From contig NZ_PPSK01000016.1 of NCBI RefSeq assembly GCF_002903165.1, forward strand, positions 27,641 to 91,640: a DNA stretch of 64,000 bases, read 5' to 3'. The DNA comes from Halopseudomonas oceani. GTDB lineage: Bacteria; Pseudomonadota; Gammaproteobacteria; Pseudomonadales; Pseudomonadaceae. Under the pieces are notes generated by a model that saw nothing but the letters and a program-made list of their open reading frames with translations, was not told the origin of the DNA and made no database searches. How positions within the stretch are numbered: the stretch's first letter is position 1; every line of letters starts with the position of its first letter. Position numbers and translations under genes: made by a program. Of the stretch, positions 45,015 to 54,317 are shown in pieces.

Positions 45015-47312
45015 ATGCAACAGTTACCTTCGTTTCGCGTTGTCATGCTGTCAGCAGTACTGCCGAGTGCGGTGACAGCGGTTGCCGCATTGCTGGCGCT
45101 GGCAGGCGTCGGTGGGCCACCTGCGCTGACCGTCTGGTTGGTGATCGCATTGGTTGGTGGGTTGGCTGGTATCGTCGTTGGGCTGGGCGGACTAAACAGC
45201 ATTCGTATGAAGCTGGGTGCTGAGCCGCGCGAGCTGCGCAGCTTGATCTGTCAGATCCTGCAACGGGTTCAGGCCAGGGCAGAGGCGTCGGACAGCGTCA
45301 TGACCTTGCTTGAGCGTTTACAGGAAAACGCTAATGCGCGGGTTGATCGGGACTTGTTCAACACGCGTATTCGTCAGGCGGTTGATAATGCCAACACCAA
45401 CATCATGATTGCCGATGGCGAGCGCAATGTGGTGTACATGAACGATGCGGTGCTGCAGATGCTGCGCGATGCCGAAGACGAGATCCGCAAGGACCTGCCC
45501 GGGTTTTCTGCCGAAACGGTGCTGGGTGGCAGCATCGACCGCTTTCACAAGAATCCGGCACATCAGATGGGCATGCTCGGTCGCTTGCAAGACACGCATC
45601 GTGCGCAGATTACGCTCGGGCGAAACACGTTTGGCCTTATCGCCAATCCGATTTTCAGTGAATCGGGTGAGCGCTTGGGTACCGTGGTTGAGTGGAAGGA
45701 TCGCACCCGGGAGCTGGAGGCCGAGAATCTGGCCATCTTCAACACCCGCATCCGCCAGGCGGTCGATAATTCCAGCAACAACATAATGATTGCCGACGAG
45801 CACCGCGACATCGTCTACATGAACAAGGCGGTGGAAAGCATGCTGCGGCACTCGGAAGCGCAAATCAAACGCGATCTGCCGGCTTTCTCGGTCGACAAGG
45901 TACTTGGCGGCAGCATCGACCGCTTCCACAAGAATCCGGCTCACCAGATGAATATGCTGAGCAGTCTGCAGGGGACCCATCGGGCGCAAATCGTGTTGGG
46001 CGACAGCACCTTCGGCCTGATTGCCAATCCCGTATTCGCGCCGGATGGCAGCCGTCTGGGTACCGTAGTCGAGTGGCTTGACCGGACGGAGGAGCTGAAA
46101 GCCTCCGATGCAGTGACCAGTCTGGTGGCGGCTGCGGGGGCCGGTGATTTCACTCAGCGGATCGCGAGTGAGGGCAAACAGGGCTTCTTCCTCGAGCTGG
46201 CAACCGGGCTTAACCAGTTGATGGAAACCTCGGACAAGGGGCTCAAGGATATTGCCCGTGTATTGGGTGCCATTTCCGACGGCAACCTGACCGAGAAAGT
46301 CAGTGCGGAATACGAAGGCACTTTCCTTGAGTTGAAGAACTTCTGCAACCGCACCACGGAAAACCTGTCAGCCATGATTGGTGAAATTCGTGGAGCATCG
46401 GGCACCATTATGACGGCGTCGAGCGAGATTGCCCAAGGTAACGCCGACCTATCGAGCCGAACCGAGCAGCAGGCCTCCAGCCTGGAAGAAACCGCGTCCA
46501 GCATTGAACAACTGACGTCAACCGTGAGAACCAACACTGACAACGCCAAGCAGGCCAACGTGCTGGCCGAGCAGGCGACGGATATCGCAACCGAAGGCGG
46601 TGATCTGATTCGTCAGGTTGTGATCACCATGGAATCAATCAATGAGTCGGCGCGCAAGATTAGCGACATCATTGGTGTGATTGACGGCATCGCTTTCCAG
46701 ACCAACATTCTCGCACTCAACGCCGCTGTTGAGGCGGCAAGGGCTGGTGAGCAGGGCCGTGGGTTTGCGGTGGTAGCAACTGAAGTGCGGACCCTGGCGC
46801 AGCGCTCGGCCGAGGCGGCCAAGGACATCAAACAGCTGATTTCCGACTCCGTGTCCAAGATCGAAGGTGGCAACACCCTGGTTAACAAGTCGGGCGAAAC
46901 CATGACCGAGATCGTGACTGCGATCAAGCGGGTGAACGACATAATGGCGGAAATCGCTGCTGCATCGGTCGAGCAGGCCAGCGGGATAGAAGAGGTCAAC
47001 ACCGCCGTGGGCCAGATGGACGAGATGACCCAGCAGAACGCTGCGTTGGTTGAGCAGGCGGCAGCGGCGGCTGAAAGCCTGCGCTCGCAGACCGAAGGGC
47101 TCCAGCGTCAGGTCAGTGCTTTCAAACTTGATCAGAGCGACGATGGTCCCATGCCTGCGGCATTGCTGGCGCCGCCGCGCACGGGCGCAGTTGCCAGCAA
47201 GCAGGCCGCACCCGCTAAGCCGCGAACGGAAATAAGGGGTGGAAAGCCCAAATCCGGCAGAACGCTGGACGCACCAGACCACGATGATGACAGTGATTGG
47301 GAATCCTTCTGA
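45015..47312 (+). CDS. Tandem-PAS chemoreceptor with CheR-docking tail
   Basis: A 765-residue receptor. Two N-terminal helices (about 8-32 and 40-62) anchor it with little periplasmic sequence. Two very similar PAS domains follow (about 115-230 and 242-357), each with FNTRIRQAVDN at its start, an IMIAD strand, GGSIDRFHKNPAHQM and a THRAQI strand. HAMP (about 365-420) and the signalling hairpin (GIAFQTNILALNAAVEAARA) come next. The last residues are DWESF, an xWxxF pentapeptide that tethers CheR in other receptors. A GGAGGAG site sets the start. It occupies the place of aer2/mcpB in the P. aeruginosa che2 cluster. Confidence 0.9.
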   Translation: MQQLPSFRVVMLSAVLPSAVTAVAALLALAGVGGPPALTVWLVIALVGGLAGIVVGLGGLNSIRMKLGAEPRELRSLICQILQRVQARAEASDSVMTLLERLQENANARVDRDLFNTRIRQAVDNANTNIMIADGERNVVYMNDAVLQMLRDAEDEIRKDLPGFSAETVLGGSIDRFHKNPAHQMGMLGRLQDTHRAQITLGRNTFGLIANPIFSESGERLGTVVEWKDRTRELEAENLAIFNTRIRQAVDNSSNNIMIADEHRDIVYMNKAVESMLRHSEAQIKRDLPAFSVDKVLGGSIDRFHKNPAHQMNMLSSLQGTHRAQIVLGDSTFGLIANPVFAPDGSRLGTVVEWLDRTEELKASDAVTSLVAAAGAGDFTQRIASEGKQGFFLELATGLNQLMETSDKGLKDIARVLGAISDGNLTEKVSAEYEGTFLELKNFCNRTTENLSAMIGEIRGASGTIMTASSEIAQGNADLSSRTEQQASSLEETASSIEQLTSTVRTNTDNAKQANVLAEQATDIATEGGDLIRQVVITMESINESARKISDIIGVIDGIAFQTNILALNAAVEAARAGEQGRGFAVVATEVRTLAQRSAEAAKDIKQLISDSVSKIEGGNTLVNKSGETMTEIVTAIKRVNDIMAEIAAASVEQASGIEEVNTAVGQMDEMTQQNAALVEQAAAAAESLRSQTEGLQRQVSAFKLDQSDDGPMPAALLAPPRTGAVASKQAAPAKPRTEIRGGKPKSGRTLDAPDHDDDSDWESF

Positions 47313-47326
47313 CGGGATGGCGCAGA

Positions 47327-48172
47327 GTGATAACAAGGACGGATCAACCAGAGCGCGAGTTCGAATATGGCTGGGACGACTTCGAGGCTGTGCGCAAACT
47401 ACTGTATGCCAGTACCGGCATCAGCATGGCCGACAGCAAATTTCAACTGGTCTACAGCCGCTTGGCTCGGCGTCTGCGGGCGCTGAAGCTGCGATCGCTG
47501 AGTGACTATCTGCGCTACCTGGAAGCGCATAGAGAGGAAAAAGAGCATTTCGTTAATGCGTTGACCACTAACCTGACGTCGTTCTTTCGCGAATCGCACC
47601 ACTTCGATGTCCTAGGGCGCTTTTTGCGGGAGAACTCAGGGCGGGGACGCCGCTTCAGACTGTGGTGTGCCGCAGCCAGTACGGGCGAAGAGCCCTACTC
47701 GATGGCGATGGTGGCGCTGGAATCGCTGGGTAGCAATCCGCCGGTATCCATTATCGCCACCGATATCGACAGCCAGGTGTTGCAGCACGCACAGAATGGC
47801 ATCTACACCCAGGAGCGATGTGCTGGTTTATCAGCGGCGAGGCTAAAGCAGTTTTGCCTGCGGGGACGGCCAGGGTCAGCTCAGGCAGGGATGGTCAAAA
47901 TGCGCAGGGAGCTGCAACGGCTGATTGAGTTCAGAACGCTTAACCTGCTGTCGAGCCAATGGCCTGTTGAGGGTCCATTCGACATTATTTTTTGCCGTAA
48001 CGTGATGATCTATTTCGATAAACCCACGCAGCTCAAGCTGCTGGAGCGGATGATTCCCATGCTCACCGATGACGGACTGTACATAGCCGGCCACTCGGAA
48101 AGTTTCACTAACGCCACCAGACTTGTAAGGCTGGTGGATAGAACCGTGTATGCCGCGGTTGGGAGAGGCTGA
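47327..48172 (+). CDS. cheR2: Chemotaxis protein methyltransferase CheR
   Basis: A protein of about 281 residues that methylates receptor glutamates with S-adenosylmethionine. The N-terminal domain contains FRESHHFDVLGRFL; the SAM site is RFRLWCAAASTGEEPYSMAM, and FDIIFCRNVMIYFDK is the late conserved block. The start is unclear: TTG at 47297 overlaps the receptor gene, GTG at 47327 does not. It ends in a TGATG-type junction with cheD. It should dock on the DWESF tail of the preceding receptor. Confidence 0.9.
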   Translation: MITRTDQPEREFEYGWDDFEAVRKLLYASTGISMADSKFQLVYSRLARRLRALKLRSLSDYLRYLEAHREEKEHFVNALTTNLTSFFRESHHFDVLGRFLRENSGRGRRFRLWCAAASTGEEPYSMAMVALESLGSNPPVSIIATDIDSQVLQHAQNGIYTQERCAGLSAARLKQFCLRGRPGSAQAGMVKMRRELQRLIEFRTLNLLSSQWPVEGPFDIIFCRNVMIYFDKPTQLKLLERMIPMLTDDGLYIAGHSESFTNATRLVRLVDRTVYAAVGRG

Positions 48173-48780
48173 TGAGCGCGGCGGCGGAGTTGGCGATGAA
48201 CCAGTATTACGATCGCTATTTTGACCGGCAGGCAACGAAAATTCTGCCGGGCGAATACTACGCTACCAGCCAGCCTGAAGTGATTGTCACCGTGTTGGGC
48301 TCCTGTGTGGCCGCGTGCATCAGAGATCGGGTCAACGGTATTGGTGGCATGAATCACTTCCTGTTGCCTCTGGATGGCTCGGCTGAACCGGGTAAACCCA
48401 CCCAGTCGGCTCGATATGGTGCCTATGCGATGGAGTTGCTGATCAACCAGATCATCAAGCTGGGTGGCCGGCGTGAGCGTCTTGAGGCCAAGGTATTTGG
48501 CGGGGCTGCCGTGTTGCGGGGGATGTTGCTGAACGATGTGGGCAAGCGCAACGCAGACTTTGTCACCCGCTATTTGGCCAATGAGCAGATTCCTGTTGCC
48601 GCTGCCGATCTGCTGCAGGATTTTCCGCGCAAGGTGTATTTTTTCCCCGAGACAGGCCAGGTCTGGGTGAAGCGGATCGTAACCATCAAGAACGACACTA
48701 TTTTTGAGCGTGAGCGTGAGTACCGTACGCGGGTCAAATACGAAGTCGCGTCAGGCAGTGTGGATCTGTTCGAGGAGTAA
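48172..48780 (+). CDS. cheD: Chemoreceptor glutamine deamidase CheD
   Basis: A 202-residue CheD. The catalytic Cys is in VTVLGSCVAACIRD, the His in GGMNHFLLP and the Thr/Ser region in KVFGGAAVLRGM. It deamidates receptor glutamines, creating methylation sites. The first 20 residues are an extension before the core. It overlaps cheR by one base and is 3 bp from cheB. Confidence 0.92.
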   Translation: MSAAAELAMNQYYDRYFDRQATKILPGEYYATSQPEVIVTVLGSCVAACIRDRVNGIGGMNHFLLPLDGSAEPGKPTQSARYGAYAMELLINQIIKLGGRRERLEAKVFGGAAVLRGMLLNDVGKRNADFVTRYLANEQIPVAAADLLQDFPRKVYFFPETGQVWVKRIVTIKNDTIFEREREYRTRVKYEVASGSVDLFEE

Positions 48781-48783
48781 GCG

Positions 48784-49839
48784 ATGACGATATCGGTTCT
48801 GGTGGTCGATGATTCAGCGCTGATACGCCAGGTCCTCGGTGAGCTAATTCGCACTGCACCAGGCTTCAGGCTGGTCGGGACCGCGAATGATGCTTACGCT
48901 GCGCGTGATCTGGTCAACCAGTTTGCGCCTGATGTGATCACCCTCGATATCGAGATGCCGCGGATGGATGGTTTGACCTTCCTGTCCAAGCTGATGAAAG
49001 CCAGGCCGACGCCGGTGGTGATGGTGTCTACGCTTACCGAGGATGGGGCTGACGCGACGCTGCGGGCACTTGAGCTGGGGGCGGTGGATTTTATTGCCAA
49101 ACCCAAGCTGGATATTCGCAAGGGGTTGGAAGAGTACCGCGACACCTTGCTGGACAAACTCCGGGGCGCTGCGCAGGCTCGGGTGAAGCGGGCTGGCCCG
49201 ACCTCCAGCGGCAAGGCTGCCTTGTCCGAACAGATTAACTATCAGGGCACCGAGCATGTCATCGCCATTGGCGCATCCACTGGCGGTACCGAAGCTATTC
49301 GTGCGGTCCTCGAACGGTTGCCAGTGGGGATGCCGGGTATCGTGATGACCCAGCACATGCCGCCTGGTTTTACCACCTCCTACGCGGCCCGCCTTGACCG
49401 GCTTTCTCGCCTGCGGGTCCAGGAGGTAAAGGGTGGCGAACGGATCTTGCCCGGGCATGCGTATCTGGCGCCCGGTGACAAGCACTTGCTGGTCGAGCGT
49501 TACGGGGCGGATTTGGTGTGCAAGCTCTCTGACGCCGAGCCGGTGAACCGGCACAAGCCATCGGTCGATGTGATGTTCGATTCGGTGGAGCAGACCTGCG
49601 GTGCCAGCGCCACCGGCGTGTTGTTGACTGGAATGGGCAAGGATGGAGGGCAGGGGATGTTCACCATGCAGCAGCGTGGCGCGCTGACCATCGCTCAGGA
49701 TGAGGCCAGCTGTGTGGTGTTTGGGATGCCGAAGGAAGCGATTCGGCTAGGGGGGGCCGCCGAGGTGCTGCCGTTAAATGATATCGCCGAGCGCCTGGTT
49801 GCTCACGTCAAACAAGTAGGAAGAGGCAACCGGGTATGA
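48784..49839 (+). CDS. cheB2: Chemotaxis methylesterase CheB
   Basis: A 351-residue two-domain protein: receiver (about 1-125; VLVVDDSALIRQ, ITLDIEMPRMDGL, FIAKPKL) and methylesterase (about 155-345) with the Ser in AIGASTGGTEAIR, the His in TQHMPPGFT and the Asp in GMGKDGGQG. It removes methyl groups from the receptor when phosphorylated by CheA. The stop codon lies inside a strong hairpin. Confidence 0.93.
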   Translation: MTISVLVVDDSALIRQVLGELIRTAPGFRLVGTANDAYAARDLVNQFAPDVITLDIEMPRMDGLTFLSKLMKARPTPVVMVSTLTEDGADATLRALELGAVDFIAKPKLDIRKGLEEYRDTLLDKLRGAAQARVKRAGPTSSGKAALSEQINYQGTEHVIAIGASTGGTEAIRAVLERLPVGMPGIVMTQHMPPGFTTSYAARLDRLSRLRVQEVKGGERILPGHAYLAPGDKHLLVERYGADLVCKLSDAEPVNRHKPSVDVMFDSVEQTCGASATGVLLTGMGKDGGQGMFTMQQRGALTIAQDEASCVVFGMPKEAIRLGGAAEVLPLNDIAERLVAHVKQVGRGNRV

Positions 49840-49850
49840 CGCCCGGTTGC
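49826..49850. terminator. Hairpin between cheB and DUF4197 gene
   Basis: GCAACCGGG and CCCGGTTGC form a perfect nine-base stem with a seven-base loop that contains the cheB stop. It sits between convergent genes and probably terminates both, although T-tracts are lacking. Confidence 0.5.
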
Positions 49851-49855
49851 GCGCG

Positions 49856-50533
49856 TTACAGAGCGCCGAAGACCTTGCGTGCAAGGTTGCTGGCAGCTGC
49901 GGTCGGGTCGCTGCGAATCGTCGCTTCCTGTTGGGCGATCATCTCGAACAGGCCATCCAGCGCCTTTTCGGTAACGTAGCTCTCGACGCTGGTCGCGTTG
50001 GCGTCGACAACGCCAAACCCCGCAGCCTGGGAGGCAAACGCGTTGTATTGCTGGGCTACCCCAACCTGATCAGTGGCTTGCTTGACCACCGGAAGAAAGA
50101 GCGCGCGAATTTCTTCTCGGCTGCTGCGTTCGAGATACTGTGTTGCGGAGTCGTTACCGCCGGTGAGGACACCCTTGGCGTCTGTCAGGCTCATCCTGCT
50201 GATGGCGTTGACCAGAATGGATTGCGCCTGGGGCACCGCAGCCTCCGCAGCCTGATTCATGCTGTTTTCCAACGCGGTGATCCGGCTCCCCATTCCCATC
50301 ATTTTCAGCGTGCGTGCAGCGCTACCCAGCTTGCCTGGCAGTTCAATGCGCACATCCGGGTTATTGCTGAACCCGCCGGGCTTGCCGAGTTCACTGACGG
50401 CCAGCTGCGCGCCTTGAGTCAGGGCGTCCTTCATGGCTGTTGCGGTGTCCTGCTGGGTCAGCTCCGACAGGGACAACGCCAGTGCCTGTGTTGACAGCAG
50501 CAGGCTGGTTATCAATAACGCAAAACGTTTCAT
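49856..50533 (-). CDS. DUF4197 exported protein
   Basis: A 225-residue protein with a signal peptide (MKRFALLITSLLLSTQALAL), all-helical body and the DUF4197 blocks (ALTQGAQLAVSELGKPGGFS; ATQYLERSSREEIRALFLP; KALDGLFEMIAQQEATIRSD). GGAG lies 6 bp before the ATG at 50533, which is preferred over one two codons upstream. Probably periplasmic or outer-membrane associated. Function unknown. Confidence 0.85.
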   Translation of the reverse strand: MKRFALLITSLLLSTQALALSLSELTQQDTATAMKDALTQGAQLAVSELGKPGGFSNNPDVRIELPGKLGSAARTLKMMGMGSRITALENSMNQAAEAAVPQAQSILVNAISRMSLTDAKGVLTGGNDSATQYLERSSREEIRALFLPVVKQATDQVGVAQQYNAFASQAAGFGVVDANATSVESYVTEKALDGLFEMIAQQEATIRSDPTAAASNLARKVFGAL

Positions 50534-50826
50534 GTCCATCTCCAGCTAAGGGCGGTTCTTTCACTTTAGACGATGTCTGTCGCAGGGGGAGTGTGGGGTG
50601 TATTCAAGGGGTACAGGGCGGGGGCGTCTTTAGTCTAATAGGGTTGTTAATGTGATATACCGTCTATTTTATTTTCATTTAAATCAAATGGTTATGGTGT
50701 ATTTCTAATGTGCTTTTTACTATTAGGTCGTGGTGCTTAACGTCCGTTCTACCAAAGTCTTACTCTTCACCTGCGTATCCCGGTGCTACCGTTACTGACG
50801 TAATAACAACAACAATGGAGACGCTA

Positions 50827-51093
50827 ATGTCCATGTCAAAAGAAGAGGCAGCGCGCGGTTACTGGCGTGAAAACCTCAAACTCATGCTGACCCTGCTGGT
50901 CGTCTGGTTTGTGGTTTCCTTCGGTGCCGGCGTGCTGTTCGTAGACCAGCTCAACGCCATCCAGTTCTTCGGCTTCCCGCTGGGGTTCTGGTTCGCCCAG
51001 CAGGGTTCCATCTACGCCTTCGTGGTGCTCATCTTCGTGTACGTCTGGAAGATGAATCAGCTCGATCGCAAGTACGACTTCCACGAAGAATAA
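50827..51093 (+). CDS. DUF4212 small membrane subunit of a solute symporter
   Basis: An 88-residue protein with two transmembrane helices (about 17-37 and 51-72) and conserved ends (YWRENLKLM; WKMNQLDRKYDF). The start is fixed by GGAG about 7 bp upstream. DUF4212 proteins almost always precede a sodium:solute symporter gene, which follows 16 bp later, and are taken to be its small subunit. Confidence 0.9.
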   Translation: MSMSKEEAARGYWRENLKLMLTLLVVWFVVSFGAGVLFVDQLNAIQFFGFPLGFWFAQQGSIYAFVVLIFVYVWKMNQLDRKYDFHEE

Positions 51094-51109
51094 GAACAGG
51101 ATCCCAGCG

Positions 51110-52876
51110 ATGGATACCCAAACTCTGATTTATCTGTTCGTCGGCGCGACCTTCGCGCTGTATATCGCCATTGCCATCTGGTCTCGTGCGGGTAGCACCA
51201 GCGAGTACTACGTTGCCAGCAAGGGCGTACACCCGATTGCCAACGGTATGGCTACCGGGGCTGACTGGATGTCTGCCGCATCCTTCATCTCCATGGCCGG
51301 TATCATCTCCTTCACCGGTTATGACGGCTCGGTGTACCTGATGGGCTGGACCGGTGGCTATGTGCTGCTGGCGATGTGTCTGGCGCCGTACCTGCGCAAA
51401 TTCGGCAAGTTCACCGTGCCGGAATTTGTCGGTGAACGTTACTACTCACAGACAGCCCGGGTAGTGGCGGTGATTTGCGTGATCTTCATTTCCTTTACCT
51501 ATGTGGCTGGCCAGATGCGCGGTGTTGGTATCGTGTTCTCCCGTTACCTGGAAGTGGATATCAATACTGGCGTAGTCATCGGCATGGCCATCGTGTTCTT
51601 CTACGCCGTACTCGGCGGTATGAAAGGCATCACCTACACTCAAGTAGCCCAGTACTGCGTGATGATGTTCGCCTATATGGTTCCGGCCATTTACATCTCC
51701 ATGCTGATTACCGGCAACCCAATCCCGCAACTGGGCTTTGGTAGTGAGGTAACCGGTACAGGGCAATCGGTCCTGGAGCGACTGAACGGGCTGGGCGCTG
51801 AATTGGGCTTTGGTGCCTACACAGACGGGTCCAAGTCGACCATCGATGTGTTCTTCATCACCATGGCGCTGATGGTCGGTACTGCGGGTCTACCGCACGT
51901 TATCGTTCGTTTTTTCACCACTCCGACCGTGCGTGATGCACGTAAATCAGCTGGTTACGCTCTGTTGTTCATCGCGATTCTCTACACTACTGCGCCGGCG
52001 GTTGCTGCCTTTGCCCGCACCAATCTGCTGACCTCGGTGCCGAACGTCGCTTACGAACAGGTGCCGACCTGGCTCAAGACCTGGGAAAATGCGGGTCTGA
52101 TTGCCTGGCAGGACAAGAACAACGACGGCGTGATTCAGTACGGCCCGGGTGCTCCGTTCGTTGGCGCTCCGAAGTTTATTGACGAGCGCGGCACCAACGG
52201 TGAGCGTCTGATCAGCAACGAGCCAACTGCTGCCACAACCGAACTGTATGTGGACCGCGACATCATGGTTCTGGCTAACCCGGAAATCGCCTCTCTGCCG
52301 GGCTGGGTCGTTGCCCTGATTGCGGCGGGTGGCTTGGCTGCGGCGCTGTCTACTGCTGCAGGTCTGTTGCTGGTGATCTCGACCTCGGTCTCCCATGACC
52401 TGCTCAAGAGCAACATGGCGCCGAATATTACCGAGAAACAGGAGTTGCTGGCTGCGCGGGTTGCGGCGGGTGTCGCCATCGCCATCGCCGGTCTGTTCGG
52501 GATCTACCCACCGGCCTTCGTGGCGCAGGTGGTCGCCTTCGCGTTCGGTCTGGCGGCGGCCTCGTTCTTCCCGGTCATCGTCATGGGTATTTTCTCGAAG
52601 AAGATGAACAAAGAAGGGGCTATCGCCGGGATGATTGTCGGTCTGACCTTCACCTTCGGTTATATCGTCTACTTCAAGTTCATCAACCCAACTGCGACCG
52701 CAGACGACTGGTGGTTCGGTATCTCTCCGGAAGGTATCGGTACCCTGGGTATGATCTTCAACTTCATCGCGGCAGTACTGGTTGCCTCGGTTACCAAGGC
52801 GCCGCCGGAGAAGATCCAGCATCTGATCGAGGATATCCGTATCCCGCGTGGTGCAGGGGCTGCAGTTGATCACTGA
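51110..52876 (+). CDS. Sodium:solute symporter (acetate/ActP-like, VC_2705 type)
   Basis: A 588-residue SSS-family symporter with about 13 helices. SEYYVASKGVHPIANGMATG near residue 30, WMSAASFISMAGII and the HVIVRFFTTPTVRDAR loop near 263 are family features. An extra hydrophilic loop near residues 325-385 (NNDGVIQYGPGAPF) is typical of the VC_2705 subgroup that pairs with DUF4212. Likely imports acetate or another short organic acid with Na+. In Pseudomonas this pair is commonly linked with the CrbS/R (MxtR/ErdR) acetate-response regulon; those regulators are not in the window. Confidence 0.88.
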   Translation: MDTQTLIYLFVGATFALYIAIAIWSRAGSTSEYYVASKGVHPIANGMATGADWMSAASFISMAGIISFTGYDGSVYLMGWTGGYVLLAMCLAPYLRKFGKFTVPEFVGERYYSQTARVVAVICVIFISFTYVAGQMRGVGIVFSRYLEVDINTGVVIGMAIVFFYAVLGGMKGITYTQVAQYCVMMFAYMVPAIYISMLITGNPIPQLGFGSEVTGTGQSVLERLNGLGAELGFGAYTDGSKSTIDVFFITMALMVGTAGLPHVIVRFFTTPTVRDARKSAGYALLFIAILYTTAPAVAAFARTNLLTSVPNVAYEQVPTWLKTWENAGLIAWQDKNNDGVIQYGPGAPFVGAPKFIDERGTNGERLISNEPTAATTELYVDRDIMVLANPEIASLPGWVVALIAAGGLAAALSTAAGLLLVISTSVSHDLLKSNMAPNITEKQELLAARVAAGVAIAIAGLFGIYPPAFVAQVVAFAFGLAAASFFPVIVMGIFSKKMNKEGAIAGMIVGLTFTFGYIVYFKFINPTATADDWWFGISPEGIGTLGMIFNFIAAVLVASVTKAPPEKIQHLIEDIRIPRGAGAAVDH

Positions 52877-52892
52877 TCAGCAGCTCTGAAAC

Positions 52893-52924
52893 AAAAACGC
52901 CCCGCATGATGCGGGGCGTTTTTT
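52893..52924. terminator. Bidirectional rho-independent terminator
   Basis: AAAAACGCCCCGC, ATGAT and GCGGGGCGTTTTT: a thirteen-base perfect arm with A and T runs on either side, serving the symporter gene on the plus strand and the FadL gene on the minus strand. Confidence 0.92.
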
Positions 52925-52936
52925 ATGGGAGACCGG

Positions 52937-54181
52937 TCAGAAGCGCCAGCTAACCTGAGTGGCCAGGCCGTGTGCATCGTTGCGGAATTCGGCAGTGTAG
53001 TCTGCGGTGTTGATCTCGCCTTTGGCTTCGCGCAGGTAGGAGTAAGCAACGTCCAGCGTCAGGTCCGGAGTCACATCCCAGCCGGCGCCGAGGGAGAATA
53101 CCTTGCGGTCGGATACCGGGATGCGCACAGTGCGGTGGGTGTCGTTGGTTGGCGACGGATCGGACGTGAAGCCAGCACGTAGAACCCACTGCGGGTTCAG
53201 TTGGTAGGACGCACCAACTGCCCAAGAGATTATATCTTCCCACTTCATTTGTTCTTCTATGGCGCCGAAGTTCGGCTGGTAAGGCGCCAGCAAGCCGCTG
53301 TTCTCAACCACGATCTTGTCCAGACGACTCCAGCGGGTCCAGGTGCTGCCGGCGTAAACGGTCCAGCGGTCATCTAGTTCCCAGGTGATGGAGGTGTCTA
53401 CCGACTCGGGCATGGTGATGTCCAGCGCGGCGTCGTAGCTGCCGTCAGGCCCGATTTGCGGGTTGAAGCCGCTGAAACGAGTGCGGCCTTCGAGCCCGAA
53501 GTCGATGGCCGAGTGGTAAGTCAGGCCCCAGCGCACCTGATCGGTAACCTGCACCAGCACGCCAGCGTTGAAGCCGTAGCCGGTGTCATCACCCTTGATG
53601 TTGACTTTGGCATCGCTGCCCAGCGCCGCAAGCGGTTGGCTGGTCAATTTGCCGCTGATACGGTTGATGGTAGGGCCAAAACCGACGGATACCCGGTCGT
53701 TGATCTGGTAGCTCAGCGTCGGTTGAAGTGTGACGACCTGCACCTTGCTGTACAGGCCGTGGACGCGGCCCTGGAAGCCTTTCTCGTAATCGCTGATAAC
53801 GCCAAAGGGGGCGTAGATACCGATGCCGGCGTGCCAGCGGTCGTTCAGAGGGGCTACCAGGTAGCCGAACGGAATGGTTGCCGTCGGAACCATGTCGCCC
53901 CTATTGGTGCCTGAGGTGAAGCCCTGAGCGTCATCAATATCGGTAGACGCGAAAATGGTAGCAAAGCCACCACTGACCTCGGTTCTGTCAAGCCTGGACA
54001 TGCCGGCCGGGTTGCCAAACAAGGTGCTGGCGTCTTCGGCGGCGGATGAGCGTCCTGCAAACCCAGTACCCATCCCGCTGGCGCTTTGTTCGTTGATGCT
54101 CAGACCATTGGCGCTGACGCCGGTGGCGGCGAGGGTGACGGCCAGGGCAGCAGAGGACTTCAGCCAGGCGTGTCTGTTCAT
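52937..54181 (-). CDS. FadL-family outer-membrane transporter
   Basis: A 414-residue outer-membrane barrel. After the signal peptide (cleavage near VSA, residue 24) the mature N-terminus has the FadL hatch motif NGLSINEQSASGMGTGFAGR and NPAGMSRL. The last residues are QVSWRF, with the C-terminal Phe of a BAM substrate. CCGGAG precedes the ATG. It imports long-chain fatty acids or other hydrophobic compounds. Confidence 0.9.
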   Translation of the reverse strand: MNRHAWLKSSAALAVTLAATGVSANGLSINEQSASGMGTGFAGRSSAAEDASTLFGNPAGMSRLDRTEVSGGFATIFASTDIDDAQGFTSGTNRGDMVPTATIPFGYLVAPLNDRWHAGIGIYAPFGVISDYEKGFQGRVHGLYSKVQVVTLQPTLSYQINDRVSVGFGPTINRISGKLTSQPLAALGSDAKVNIKGDDTGYGFNAGVLVQVTDQVRWGLTYHSAIDFGLEGRTRFSGFNPQIGPDGSYDAALDITMPESVDTSITWELDDRWTVYAGSTWTRWSRLDKIVVENSGLLAPYQPNFGAIEEQMKWEDIISWAVGASYQLNPQWVLRAGFTSDPSPTNDTHRTVRIPVSDRKVFSLGAGWDVTPDLTLDVAYSYLREAKGEINTADYTAEFRNDAHGLATQVSWRF

Positions 54182-54317
54182 GGAATGCTCCGGATATTGA
54201 TTGGTGATTCGGTGAGGGCGCGCACGCTATCAAGAATCAGAGTTATATGCCAGAGCTGTCTGTCGGTAAAAGCGGTTTTGGTGGCGCTAAATGACGACAA
54301 AATGCCCGTTTATGTCG

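Noticed and set aside
41030..49839. A flagellar che cluster (CheA with CheZ and fli genes).
   Set aside because: Gene order with CheD and a receptor, and no flagellar genes or cheZ, fits the che2-type accessory system instead.
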